From contig CAJJBQ010000001.1 in the NCBI GenBank assembly GCA_905182405.1, positions 1,798,001-1,862,000 on the forward strand: a stretch of DNA of 64,000 nucleotides, written 5' to 3'. Below are positions 55,797 to 63,393 of the stretch, piece after piece. Made by a program: the position numbers and the translations under genes. Under the pieces are notes generated by a model, which saw nothing but the letters and a program-made list of their open reading frames with translations, was not told the origin of the DNA and did no database searches. Each line of letters begins with the position of its first letter. The stretch's first letter is position 1. The stretch comes from Akkermansiaceae bacterium (GTDB taxonomy: Bacteria; Verrucomicrobiota; Verrucomicrobiia; Verrucomicrobiales; Akkermansiaceae).

Positions 55797-56426
55797 TTAG
55801 ACTAGGTCTTCAATGAGTTCGATGAGATGGTAGGCAAGGTGCTCCTTGCTGTCCTTTGGGAGAGATTCGGTGCGGTCGGGGTAGACGAGGAGGACTTCGT
55901 TCTCGGAGGAATCAAAGCCGATGTCCTTTCGTGAAACATCATTTCCGATGACGAGATCGCAGCTCTTTCGCTCCAGTTTTCCGCGGGCGTTTTCTTCGAG
56001 GTTTTCGGTCTCGGCAGCGAAGCCGACGATAGCGCCTTTAAAGTTCATTTTGGAACGGGCTGAGCCGAGGATGTCCTTAGTTTTTTCGAGGGTGAGAACG
56101 AGTTGGTCGTCGTCCTTTTTGATCTTCTGATCGGAAACCTGGGCCGGGGTGTAGTCGGCGACGGCCGCGGCGAAGATCGCGATGTCTTGGTTTTCGATAT
56201 GAGATTCAACCGCGGAATACATGTCAGCGGCGGAAACGGCTGGCAGGTAGTCGACGCCTTCTGGAATATCGAGGGCGGTGGGTCCAGAGATGAGGAGGAC
56301 GCGGTGGCCGCGCTTGGCGGCAGAGGCAGCGAGAGCGTAGCCCATTTTTCCCGACGAGCGATTCGTGAGGTAGCGCACGGGATCAATGGGCTCCTGGGTG
56401 GGGCCAGCGGTGATTAAGAGTTTCAA
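55797..56426 (-). CDS. coaB: Phosphopantothenate-cysteine ligase (CoaB) as a separate gene
   Basis: 209 residues from TTG 56426, four bases after the coaC stop. LKLLITAGPTQEPIDPVRYLTNRSSGKMGYALAASAA is the ligase start (GPTxEPIDPVR), followed by VLLISGPTALDIPEGVD, FAAAVADYTPAQVSDQKIKK (substrate loop with Lys pair) and LVGNDV-like DLVIGNDVSRKDIGFDSSENE. CoaB joins cysteine to 4'-phosphopantothenate. In most bacteria CoaC and CoaB are one fused protein; here they are split. A longer frame from 56549 exists but overlaps coaC. Confidence 0.9.
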   Translation of the reverse strand: MKLLITAGPTQEPIDPVRYLTNRSSGKMGYALAASAAKRGHRVLLISGPTALDIPEGVDYLPAVSAADMYSAVESHIENQDIAIFAAAVADYTPAQVSDQKIKKDDDQLVLTLEKTKDILGSARSKMNFKGAIVGFAAETENLEENARGKLERKSCDLVIGNDVSRKDIGFDSSENEVLLVYPDRTESLPKDSKEHLAYHLIELIEDLV

Positions 56427-56430
56427 GTGT

Positions 56431-56985
56431 TCAGTTTGAAGTTTGAAGTTCTTGAGAGAGGGCTTTGACCGCATCAAGGATATCTTCGATTTCGGCGAGC
56501 CTTCCGGTTCCCTGGTAGCCGCAGGCAAGGTCGCCTTCGGCGGGGTCAATGAATCGAACTCCGTCTTCCTTGAGTTGGGCTAGATTTCGCTGAGTGGCCG
56601 GATGGTGCCACATTTTGCCATTCATGGCAGGAGCGATAAGAGTGGGGGTTTCGCGGGGGAGGGCGAGGTAGATTGTTGAGAGTGGGTCGGGGGAGATGCC
56701 ATTGGCAAACTGGCCGAGAGTGTCGGCGCAAGCGGGGGCGACGAGGAAGAGGTCGGCATTGTCGGCGAGCTCAATGTGGCCGGGCTTCCAGGAGTTCTTT
56801 TCGTCTTCGAGCGAGACGAGGACGGGATTGCGGGAGAGAACCTGAAGAGTCAGGGTCGTGATGAATTCGGTCGCGGCTTTGGTCATGACGCAGTGAACCT
56901 CATGACCCAGCTTGGTAAGCTGGCTGGTGAGATCGGCTGCCTTGTAGGCGGCAATGGAACCGGTGATGCCAAGAACGATATTCAT
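56431..56985 (-). CDS. coaC: Phosphopantothenoylcysteine decarboxylase (CoaC) as a separate gene
   Basis: 184 residues of the HFCD flavoprotein family. MNIVLGITGSIAAYKAADL opens the Rossmann fold, HIELADNADLFLVAPACADT contains the catalytic His, PAMNGKMWHHPATQRNL is the PASANT-like substrate loop, and GDLACGYQGTGRLAEI has the conserved Cys. The enzyme decarboxylates phosphopantothenoylcysteine to phosphopantetheine in CoA synthesis. Stop codon to coaB start gap is four bases, so coaC-coaB are coupled. Split arrangement is known in some phyla. Confidence 0.93.
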   Translation of the reverse strand: MNIVLGITGSIAAYKAADLTSQLTKLGHEVHCVMTKAATEFITTLTLQVLSRNPVLVSLEDEKNSWKPGHIELADNADLFLVAPACADTLGQFANGISPDPLSTIYLALPRETPTLIAPAMNGKMWHHPATQRNLAQLKEDGVRFIDPAEGDLACGYQGTGRLAEIEDILDAVKALSQELQTSN

Positions 56986-57932
56986 CTTGAGGGGAGTGTC
57001 GGGGGTGACGGAGCCTGATGCGACTCGTTTTTTTCGAGAAGCTTTTGGTTAATCTTTGAGGCGAGCCACAGTGTGAATTTTTCGGCGCCGGTTTCTCCAA
57101 GGTGGTAGCCATCGGAGAAGTCTGCGGGGGTTATTCCGGCAATGTTACGAGCGTCGAGGAGGATGAGGTTTTCACGATCGATGAGCTTGATAAATTTGGG
57201 GTCCAATTCCCACATTTCTGGCTGAGGCATGGGCATGAGCCAGACCTGGATACCATCACGCTGGCAGTCTTCGATGAAGCGAGAAAAACGTAGGAAGCTT
57301 TGAGCGGATGGAGGAGAAGGTTCTAGGGTGACGAAGTCCTTATTGGTGCGGAGTCCGAGACGATACCAGTCGATGAAGTAGTCGAGGATACGTTCGCGGT
57401 GGGCGGGTTGATCTCCGATGAGGGCGGTGGAATGCGCGAGGATTGATTGGGTGCGTTGGTGGAAATTGAGGTCCTCGTTTTTCCAAAGGGTAGGGAGGGA
57501 TTCGAGAGTGGCAAAGTGGCGCGCCAAGCGTCGGAGCTTGACCGGTTCTGAATCATTGACGTGGTGCGCGACGAAGCCAAGGAAGAGGTGGTCTGGTTTC
57601 TTCTGAGCAGGATGGAAGTAGCGCTCGTAAAGGTGCTCCCAATCGAGAATAGCAGTGGAGACGGGCGTGATTCTGATGAGCGGAAGAAGGCTTTTTGATT
57701 GGAGGAGTTCTAGGTCGAGGCCGTCCATGAGGAGCGAGTTCCCGAGGATCGTTCCGGATTCTTTTTCCGGAAGCGAGGCGAGGATGTTATCGAACTGCTT
57801 GATGTGATTTCGATCACGATCCAGATGAGGGGAGATGGTCCGAGCGAAGAGTTCGAGGCCTAGGAGAAAGAGGGCGAGAACAGCGAGAACTTTGAGCTCC
57901 TGCCAGAAGTTGGTCACAGAGGGAGGAGTCAT
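56982..57932 (-). CDS. Membrane-anchored SGNH/AlgJ-like acyltransferase partner
   Basis: 316 residues. An N-terminal membrane anchor (VLAVLALFLLGLELFA) is followed by a periplasmic domain: SGTILGNSLLMDGLDLELLQS has a GNS nucleophile-like turn typical of SGNH/AlgJ-type domains, and near the end FSDGYHLGETGAEKFTLWLA has the D-x-x-H pair (DGYH) of the catalytic triad. The protein shares its start with the MBOAT stop (TAATG), so it most likely works with MBOAT to transfer or remove O-acyl groups on a cell-surface polysaccharide. Confidence 0.75.
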   Translation of the reverse strand: MTPPSVTNFWQELKVLAVLALFLLGLELFARTISPHLDRDRNHIKQFDNILASLPEKESGTILGNSLLMDGLDLELLQSKSLLPLIRITPVSTAILDWEHLYERYFHPAQKKPDHLFLGFVAHHVNDSEPVKLRRLARHFATLESLPTLWKNEDLNFHQRTQSILAHSTALIGDQPAHRERILDYFIDWYRLGLRTNKDFVTLEPSPPSAQSFLRFSRFIEDCQRDGIQVWLMPMPQPEMWELDPKFIKLIDRENLILLDARNIAGITPADFSDGYHLGETGAEKFTLWLASKINQKLLEKNESHQAPSPPTLPSR

Positions 57933-59317
57933 TAGAATTGAAAGTAAATGAAGTCGCTGTGCACGGTGGGGGCACAGGAAATGATCATCCAGACGAGGTA
58001 GCAGTAAACAAGAGCGCGCGCTTGCCAAGGAAGGTGGTGAAGGCGGCGCGTCTCGTGTCGATCACTCCAAATTTCTGCGATGATGAGAGGAAGGCAGAAG
58101 AAGGCTAGCGAGCCAAAGGCATAGGAGGAAAAGGGAGTGAGTCCTTGTTCGAAGACGATTTTACTCAGGAGAGTGGTCGCTTGCTGTAGTGAGTCAGCCC
58201 GGAAGAAGAGCCAAGCGAGGCAGACGAGATGGAAGAAGAATATCGAAGCTAGAATGGGGTGACCTCTTACCCGCCCGGAGAACACCCGATAGAGGCAGAG
58301 AACCAGGCCGTGGATGGCTCCCCAGATAACGAAGGTCCAAGCCGCTCCGTGCCAAAGCCCACCGATGAGCATCGTGAGCATGAGATTTCGATAGGTTTTG
58401 CGAGTGCCTTGACGATTTCCTCCCAGTGGAATGTAGAGGTAATCGCGGAGCCAGGAAGAAAGGGAGATGTGCCAGCGGTCCCAGAAGTCGGAGGGGTTCT
58501 GGGCGAGGTAAGGACGGCGGAAGTTCGTCATGAGACGAATGCCGAGCCATCGAGAGACGCCGCAGGCAATAAAGGAATAGCCCGCGAAATCGCCGTAGAT
58601 TTGGAAGGCGAAGGCGTAGATCCCGGCAAGAGCATCGGTGCCGCTGATCTTTTCGAGAGGCGCGAGGAAGACGCCATTGGCGACAAAGGCGAGGTTGTCG
58701 GCGAGGGCGACTTTCAGAAACAATCCGACGAGGACGAGTGAGAGCCCGACAGTGAAGTCATCTGCGCTCCGGGAGCGAGGCTTGGTGATCTGAGGGAGGA
58801 GGTTTGAAGAGCGCTCGATGGGGCCCGCGACGAGTTGGGGGAAGTAGGCGACGTAGAGGGCAAAGTCGAAGAAAGAGGAGGTGGGGTCGGTGTCTTTTCG
58901 TAGGACGTCGATGGTGTAGGAAAGCGTTTGGAAGGTGTAAAACGAGATGCCGACCGGAAGGATGATCGCGAGGGTTTCTGGGTGAGCCTCGAAGCCCAAA
59001 GTGGTGAGAAGCTGAGTGGTGCTTTCGATGAAAAAATTGGCGTATTTAAAAAGGGCGAGGATTCCGAGGGTGGAAATCAGGCTAAGGGAGAGCCATTTTT
59101 TCTGCGAAGCGGGATCGAATTGGGAGATCTTAAGCGCTGCGACGAAGTTGATCGTGGTCGTCAGAAGAATGAGCCCAAGAAAGCGCCAGTCCCAGCAGGC
59201 GTAGAAGAAGTAGCTCGCGAGGAGGAGAAAGAGGTTCTGGCTGCGATGACCGAGGAGTCGGTAAATCAGAATGACGAGCGCGAAAAAGGCCCAGAATTGG
59301 TAGCTATTGAAGAGCAC
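57932..59317 (-). CDS. MBOAT O-acyltransferase, AlgI-like
   Basis: 461 residues with about ten membrane segments. LPVGISFYTFQTLSYTIDVLRKD and, in the C-terminal half, GGLWHGAAWTFVIWGAIHGL (catalytic His of the MBOAT family) and NFRRPYLAQNPSDFWDRWHISLSSWLRDYLYIPLGGN-type motifs (FWDRWHISLS, YIPLGGN) are diagnostic of AlgI/PatA/DltB-like enzymes that carry acyl groups across the membrane for polysaccharide O-acylation. Coupled to the SGNH-like gene downstream. Confidence 0.93.
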   Translation of the reverse strand: MLFNSYQFWAFFALVILIYRLLGHRSQNLFLLLASYFFYACWDWRFLGLILLTTTINFVAALKISQFDPASQKKWLSLSLISTLGILALFKYANFFIESTTQLLTTLGFEAHPETLAIILPVGISFYTFQTLSYTIDVLRKDTDPTSSFFDFALYVAYFPQLVAGPIERSSNLLPQITKPRSRSADDFTVGLSLVLVGLFLKVALADNLAFVANGVFLAPLEKISGTDALAGIYAFAFQIYGDFAGYSFIACGVSRWLGIRLMTNFRRPYLAQNPSDFWDRWHISLSSWLRDYLYIPLGGNRQGTRKTYRNLMLTMLIGGLWHGAAWTFVIWGAIHGLVLCLYRVFSGRVRGHPILASIFFFHLVCLAWLFFRADSLQQATTLLSKIVFEQGLTPFSSYAFGSLAFFCLPLIIAEIWSDRHETRRLHHLPWQARALVYCYLVWMIISCAPTVHSDFIYFQF

Positions 59318-59334
59318 GCGATTCTTTTTTTCTA

Positions 59335-59544
59335 TTAATTTGGACGGTGGAAGTGGCAGTAGGCCTGCCTATTCCCATGCGTGCTGTCATGCGAGACCGA
59401 GACGATGCGCGTGAGGGGCCAGCCTTTGCTATGCTTGTCCGCCAATCGTTGAGTAATGCAATTTACGATCTTAACAGACGGATGGACTGTGCCAAATTCC
59501 GAGTTCTCCTCAGCGCGTTTCCAAAGTTCGACAATAAATTTCAT
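59335..59544 (-). CDS. Small ORF between gmk and the MBOAT gene
   Basis: 69 codons, ATG two bases after the gmk stop and stop 17 bases before the MBOAT start, filling the gap exactly. The product (MKFIVELWKRAEENSEFGTV ... VNCITQRLADKHSKGWPLTR) is soluble, has several His and Cys near its end (YCHFHRPN) and matches no family I know. Tight packing argues for a real gene; the plus strand has an equally long frame over the same bases, which argues for caution. Confidence 0.4.
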   Translation of the reverse strand: MKFIVELWKRAEENSEFGTVHPSVKIVNCITQRLADKHSKGWPLTRIVSVSHDSTHGNRQAYCHFHRPN

Positions 59545-59546
59545 AG

Positions 59547-60143
59547 CTAAGCAATGAGGCGGGAAATCCTAAGGCGCTCGGAGATGATGAGGGACTTGAA
59601 GCGGGTATAATCTTCTTCGCGAGTCGCGGAGAGCAGGCGATAGGAATAGCTGGGCCAGTGTTCGATTTCATCCAATGCATTCTTCATGCGGAGAGCGATG
59701 ATATCATCGGTATCGGTTCCTCGGCCGGTGAGGCGGGCGCGGAGTTCTCCGTTGCTGGGGGGCATGACGAAGAGATCGGTGAGGGCGGTCTGGATTTCAG
59801 GGTCTTCACAGGCTCGCACGAGGGTAGCTCCTTGCACGTCGATATCCATGACGACATCGACTCCTTTTGAAATGTAGTTGAGCACTTCAGATTTAAGAGT
59901 GCCGTAGTGATTTCCGTGAACCTCAGCGTGCTCGAGAAAATTTCCGTTTTGAATGCGTTTGGTGAAGTCGTCCCGATCCAAGAAATGGTAGTCCTTGCCG
60001 TTGACTTCTCCATCGCGCGGTGCCCGGGTAGTGCAAGAAATAGAATAGTGGGCTTCCTCTTCATCGGCGAGTCGACGACAGAGGGTCGTTTTTCCCGAAC
60101 CCGAGGGTCCGGAGACAAGGAGGAGAATTCCGGTGCGACTCAC
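59547..60143 (-). CDS. gmk: Guanylate kinase
   Basis: Phosphorylates GMP to GDP. From GTG 60143 the product starts SRTGILLLVSGPSGSGKTTLC with the P-loop, as family members do; an upstream ATG at 60245 would add 34 unmatched residues. Also present: SISCTTRAPRDGEVNGKDYHFLDRDDF (GMP-binding), HGNHYGTLKSEVLNYISKGVDVVMDIDVQGA, and FVMPPSNGELRARLTGRGTDTDD (lid). Head of a leftward cluster with the acyltransferase and CoA genes. Confidence 0.95.
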   Translation of the reverse strand: MSRTGILLLVSGPSGSGKTTLCRRLADEEEAHYSISCTTRAPRDGEVNGKDYHFLDRDDFTKRIQNGNFLEHAEVHGNHYGTLKSEVLNYISKGVDVVMDIDVQGATLVRACEDPEIQTALTDLFVMPPSNGELRARLTGRGTDTDDIIALRMKNALDEIEHWPSYSYRLLSATREEDYTRFKSLIISERLRISRLIA

Positions 60144-60294
60144 AAGAGTGAGATTGGGCGGATTTCTCGAATTTGACCAGTTTGTAGTGTCGGGATTGAT
60201 CGATTTGAGCAGATTTCGAATGTGTGGCTTTAGCCTACACGACAAATTGGCGGTTGAGAGTTGCCCCTGTTGAGAGGAACTCTATGTTGAATTC

Positions 60295-62031
60295 ATGCCG
60301 ACTGTAGAGGTGATGCCTGAGACTCTCGCCAGCCAAGTGGCGGCGGGGGAGGTGATCGAGCGTCCCGCCAGCGTGATTAAGGAATTGATCGAAAATAGTG
60401 TGGACGCGGGAGCTCGAAAGATTGAGGTCGAGATCCAGCGTGGCGGAGTGGCTTTGATTCGGGTGAGGGACGATGGTTGTGGCATGAGTCCGAAAGATGC
60501 GGTGAAGTCGCTTGCGCGGCATGCCACGAGCAAGCTTCGGACCTCAGATGATCTTGCCAGAATTTTGACGTTGGGATTTCGCGGAGAAGCGCTTCCAAGT
60601 ATCGCGAGCGTCTCACGCTTCACGATGTCGACCCGAGAAGCCGACACGGTGGAAGGGACTGAAATTAGAGTTGATGGAGGGAATCTGCATGAGCCACGGG
60701 CGATTGGTTGCTCGGTGGGGACAAGTATCGAGGTGAGGGACCTTTTTTTTAATGTCCCGGCCCGGAAGAAATTTTTGCGAGCTGAGACGACCGAGGCGGC
60801 TCACGTTGATCATCAGATTCGTCTGCACGCACTCTGCACGCCTGATGTAGGCTGGGTGCTGAGGAAGGATGGACGGGTAGTGTTTGATCTTCCTGCGACG
60901 AAGGATCGTCGCGTGCGCATCGAGGCGATGACGGGAACTGAGTCCGGAAGGGCACTTATCGAAGTGCCGAGATGGGAGGGACGGGGAATCGTGGTAGAAG
61001 GAGCCGTTCTGCCAGCTGAATTTGCGAGGAAGGGAAAGAAGCATCAGTTTGTCTTTTTGAATGGACGGCCTGTTGAGGATGCCATCATTTCTCGAGCGCT
61101 TAAAGAAGCCTTTAAGGGTGCTTTGAGCGAAGGAATGCAGCCTGGTGCCTGGCTTTGGTTGAGCCTTGATCCCCGGGAAGTGGATGTGAACGTTCATCCG
61201 GCGAAGCGGGAGGTGCGTTTCAGCAACGCCGCCCAAGTTAGACTGGCGATCCTGGAAGCTGTCGAAATCTCGCTGAAGCCCAAAGAGCAGGCACGTCCGA
61301 TCTTGATGCCGCCGCCCTCATTTCCTGAGGGCACTGAGAAACACAGACAGGAACAAAGTCCTGTTCTGGCTCCGGCACTCAAATCCGCTTCTTCGCCACG
61401 TCTGGTGTGGCGGAATGAGCATCAGGAAGAGCTGCCTGTTTCGGAGCTTGAGGTCGAAGAGGGGCCGAAGTTTCGTGTGATTGGCTCGTTGGCAGATCGC
61501 TACGTTCTTTTAGAAGGGGAAGAGGGACTTGTTCTGTTAGAGCCTAAGGTGGCACAGGAGCGCATCATTTACGAGGAGCTCTTGGATGGAAAAGAAGAAG
61601 TGGAATCCCAAGGTCTTCTTGTCGCCGAGTTACTCGAGTTGGACGCGCGGGATGCTGATCTGTTGATGCGTCATCAAGAGCACTTTGAAGACGCGGGGTT
61701 TTCGCTGGAGTCCTTTGGAGGGCAGACGATTCAGATTTCGAGTGTCCCTGCATTTTTAAAGTTTCAGGAATCGAGGAAGTTTCTGAGAGAGTTGGTGGAT
61801 TCGATCTTGGATCACGATGCCGGAGGGCGCGTCAAGCGATTGGCCTATGAAGGATTTTCGGCCAAGGTGGCGAAGGCTGGAGCTGCGCAAATGGGATGGT
61901 CTTCTGCTGAGATTGACGGGCTTTTGAAAACGCTCTTTCTTTGTGATCTTCCGTATTGTGATCCTGCCGGGCATCCAACTCTGGTGCAGATTTCGTTTCA
62001 AGAATTAGAACGTAAGTTTGGTCGTAAATAA
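60295..62031 (+). CDS. mutL: DNA mismatch repair protein MutL
   Basis: 578 residues. The GHKL ATPase domain has VAAGEVIERPASVIKELIENSVDAGA, DDGCGMSPKDA, ARHATSKLRTSDDL and LGFRGEALPSIASV; HQFVFLNGRPVEDAIISRALKEAF and DVNVHPAKREVRF follow. The C-terminal dimerisation domain (from about 400) shows neither an obvious DQHAAHERxxYE box (it reads VLLEPKVAQERIIYEELL) nor the endonuclease DQHA(X)2E(X)4E motif, so MutL here may lack nuclease activity. Divergent from gmk. Confidence 0.95.
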   Translation: MPTVEVMPETLASQVAAGEVIERPASVIKELIENSVDAGARKIEVEIQRGGVALIRVRDDGCGMSPKDAVKSLARHATSKLRTSDDLARILTLGFRGEALPSIASVSRFTMSTREADTVEGTEIRVDGGNLHEPRAIGCSVGTSIEVRDLFFNVPARKKFLRAETTEAAHVDHQIRLHALCTPDVGWVLRKDGRVVFDLPATKDRRVRIEAMTGTESGRALIEVPRWEGRGIVVEGAVLPAEFARKGKKHQFVFLNGRPVEDAIISRALKEAFKGALSEGMQPGAWLWLSLDPREVDVNVHPAKREVRFSNAAQVRLAILEAVEISLKPKEQARPILMPPPSFPEGTEKHRQEQSPVLAPALKSASSPRLVWRNEHQEELPVSELEVEEGPKFRVIGSLADRYVLLEGEEGLVLLEPKVAQERIIYEELLDGKEEVESQGLLVAELLELDARDADLLMRHQEHFEDAGFSLESFGGQTIQISSVPAFLKFQESRKFLRELVDSILDHDAGGRVKRLAYEGFSAKVAKAGAAQMGWSSAEIDGLLKTLFLCDLPYCDPAGHPTLVQISFQELERKFGRK

Positions 62032-62292
62032 TATTCCTTTGTCTTGTCATTCGAGCTTCGCGCCAACGCCTTAAAAAAGATCCGCAATTTAGGAATTGCG
62101 CTTGGCTCCGCCAAGCGAAAGATTTTAGAGATGCCTTCCGGGCGGGGGCAAAGAGAAAACGAAGGGGGCGTTCGGACCCTCAAGTGTGCTACTATGACAC
62201 CACGCCTTCGTCCCGCCTTGCCCTTTCAAGAAATCACCTAGGAATTGGAATCTTTTGAAACACTACTTGGTATAAAGAGTCAAAGTAATGAG
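62032..62292. other. Spacer after mutL
   Basis: About 260 bases. A 65-codon frame from TTG 62044 (SFELRANALKKIRNLGIALG) is open but unrecognised, and it lacks an ATG. The rest is the 3' flank of convergent mutL and the DUF3500 gene; its terminator follows at 62293. Confidence 0.35.
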
Positions 62293-62323
62293 AAAAACGC
62301 TCCATGAAAAACCTCATGAAGCG
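62293..62323 (-). terminator. Rho-independent terminator after the DUF3500 gene
   Basis: Reading leftward, CGCTTCATGA (62323-62314) pairs with TCATGGAGCG (62307-62298), one U-G pair, six-base loop, then TTTTT (62297-62293). Confidence 0.85.
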
Positions 62324-62376
62324 CTTGGGGAAAAGGAAAATCTCCGCCTAAAGACGGTGCTCGTTGTAGAGTGAGC

Positions 62377-63384
62377 TTAGTGCTTTTCGCTGAAGTGAGC
62401 CTTTAAAAGGTCACGCGCAAAGTCGTTCTTGAGATCGCGCCAGACAAGGTGGGCATGGTTGGCATCGTTCTGCGTGTTGGCGTACTCGATGAGGAAGTCG
62501 GGTCCTTGAATGCGGAAGTAGTGTGCGCCATGACGCTCCAATGTTCCGGCCCAGGCGAAGCTGAGTTTTTTACGCTGCATGGTGTGGATTTTCTTAAGGG
62601 CATCGGCGCTGATGTCGTTCCGTTGAAAGCTGGCGACTAAATCGATGATGCTCAAAAGGGCGGTGACTTCATCCCCTGCGAGTTTTCTGGAGAGGATGCC
62701 GAGATTCTCCTGAGCTTTAGCATTACGATCTTGGGCGGTGAGGATTTCCTTTGGGGGCTTCTCGGTGAACACGGGAGACTTGCCTTTGGCGTGGAGAGAG
62801 GATGCCAATGCGCGGGCCGCATCTTCCACTTCGCCGAGGGGACGCAAGCCTTTGAGTGGGCCTTTTTTGAGCTCCGCTGGATTCGTGCCAAAGAAAGCTG
62901 GGACTCCGATGACCCGATTTCCGATGACGGAGAAATTGAGCGAAAGGTGATGCCCTTCAAAACGCCATCCCCAAGGCTTTTCGTGGGAAGGTTCTCCGAA
63001 GATCGCAAAATAGTATTTTTCCGTATTCCTTACTTCAGGATCTCCTCCTCGATCAGCGAGGACCTGTTCCAAGGTCATAATTTGAGTCGCCGTGAGGAGA
63101 CCTTTTTGGCTCAGGCCAGTTCCAAGCAGTCCGAGAGCGAGGTGCTGCTGGTGGGGTTTGAGAGTGCTGAAGCGGACACCCTTACGATTGTCCATAGGAA
63201 TGAAGTGCCAGTTCTCACGTTCTTCGGTCTTAAACTCGAACTTGGCGCTCTTGCTTTGAGTTTCGTCGAGTGTCTTAAGGAAGACCGAAGCGGCATTCGT
63301 CATTTCGGCAGTGGTCGGATGATGCGCACCTTCGTGAGCAAAAAGAGGTGATATTGAGAGCAGGAAGATGGTTAAGTATTTCAC
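62377..63384 (-). CDS. Secreted DUF3500 protein
   Basis: 335 residues with a signal peptide (MKYLTIFLLSISPLFA) followed by HEGAHHP, a His-rich start of the mature protein. The body matches DUF3500: WHFIPMDNRKGVRFSTLKPHQQHLALGLLGTGLS, then YYFAIFGEPSHEKPWGWRFEGHHLSLNFSVIGN and FFGTNPAELKKGPLKGLRPLG; the end has HYFRIQGPDFLIEYANTQNDANHAHLVWRD. The fixed His/Glu/Asp residues (EGHHLS, NHAHLVWRD) suggest a metal-dependent enzyme. Function unknown. Terminator follows; transcribed towards mutL. Confidence 0.87.
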   Translation of the reverse strand: MKYLTIFLLSISPLFAHEGAHHPTTAEMTNAASVFLKTLDETQSKSAKFEFKTEERENWHFIPMDNRKGVRFSTLKPHQQHLALGLLGTGLSQKGLLTATQIMTLEQVLADRGGDPEVRNTEKYYFAIFGEPSHEKPWGWRFEGHHLSLNFSVIGNRVIGVPAFFGTNPAELKKGPLKGLRPLGEVEDAARALASSLHAKGKSPVFTEKPPKEILTAQDRNAKAQENLGILSRKLAGDEVTALLSIIDLVASFQRNDISADALKKIHTMQRKKLSFAWAGTLERHGAHYFRIQGPDFLIEYANTQNDANHAHLVWRDLKNDFARDLLKAHFSEKH

Positions 63385-63393
63385 GGCGCAATG

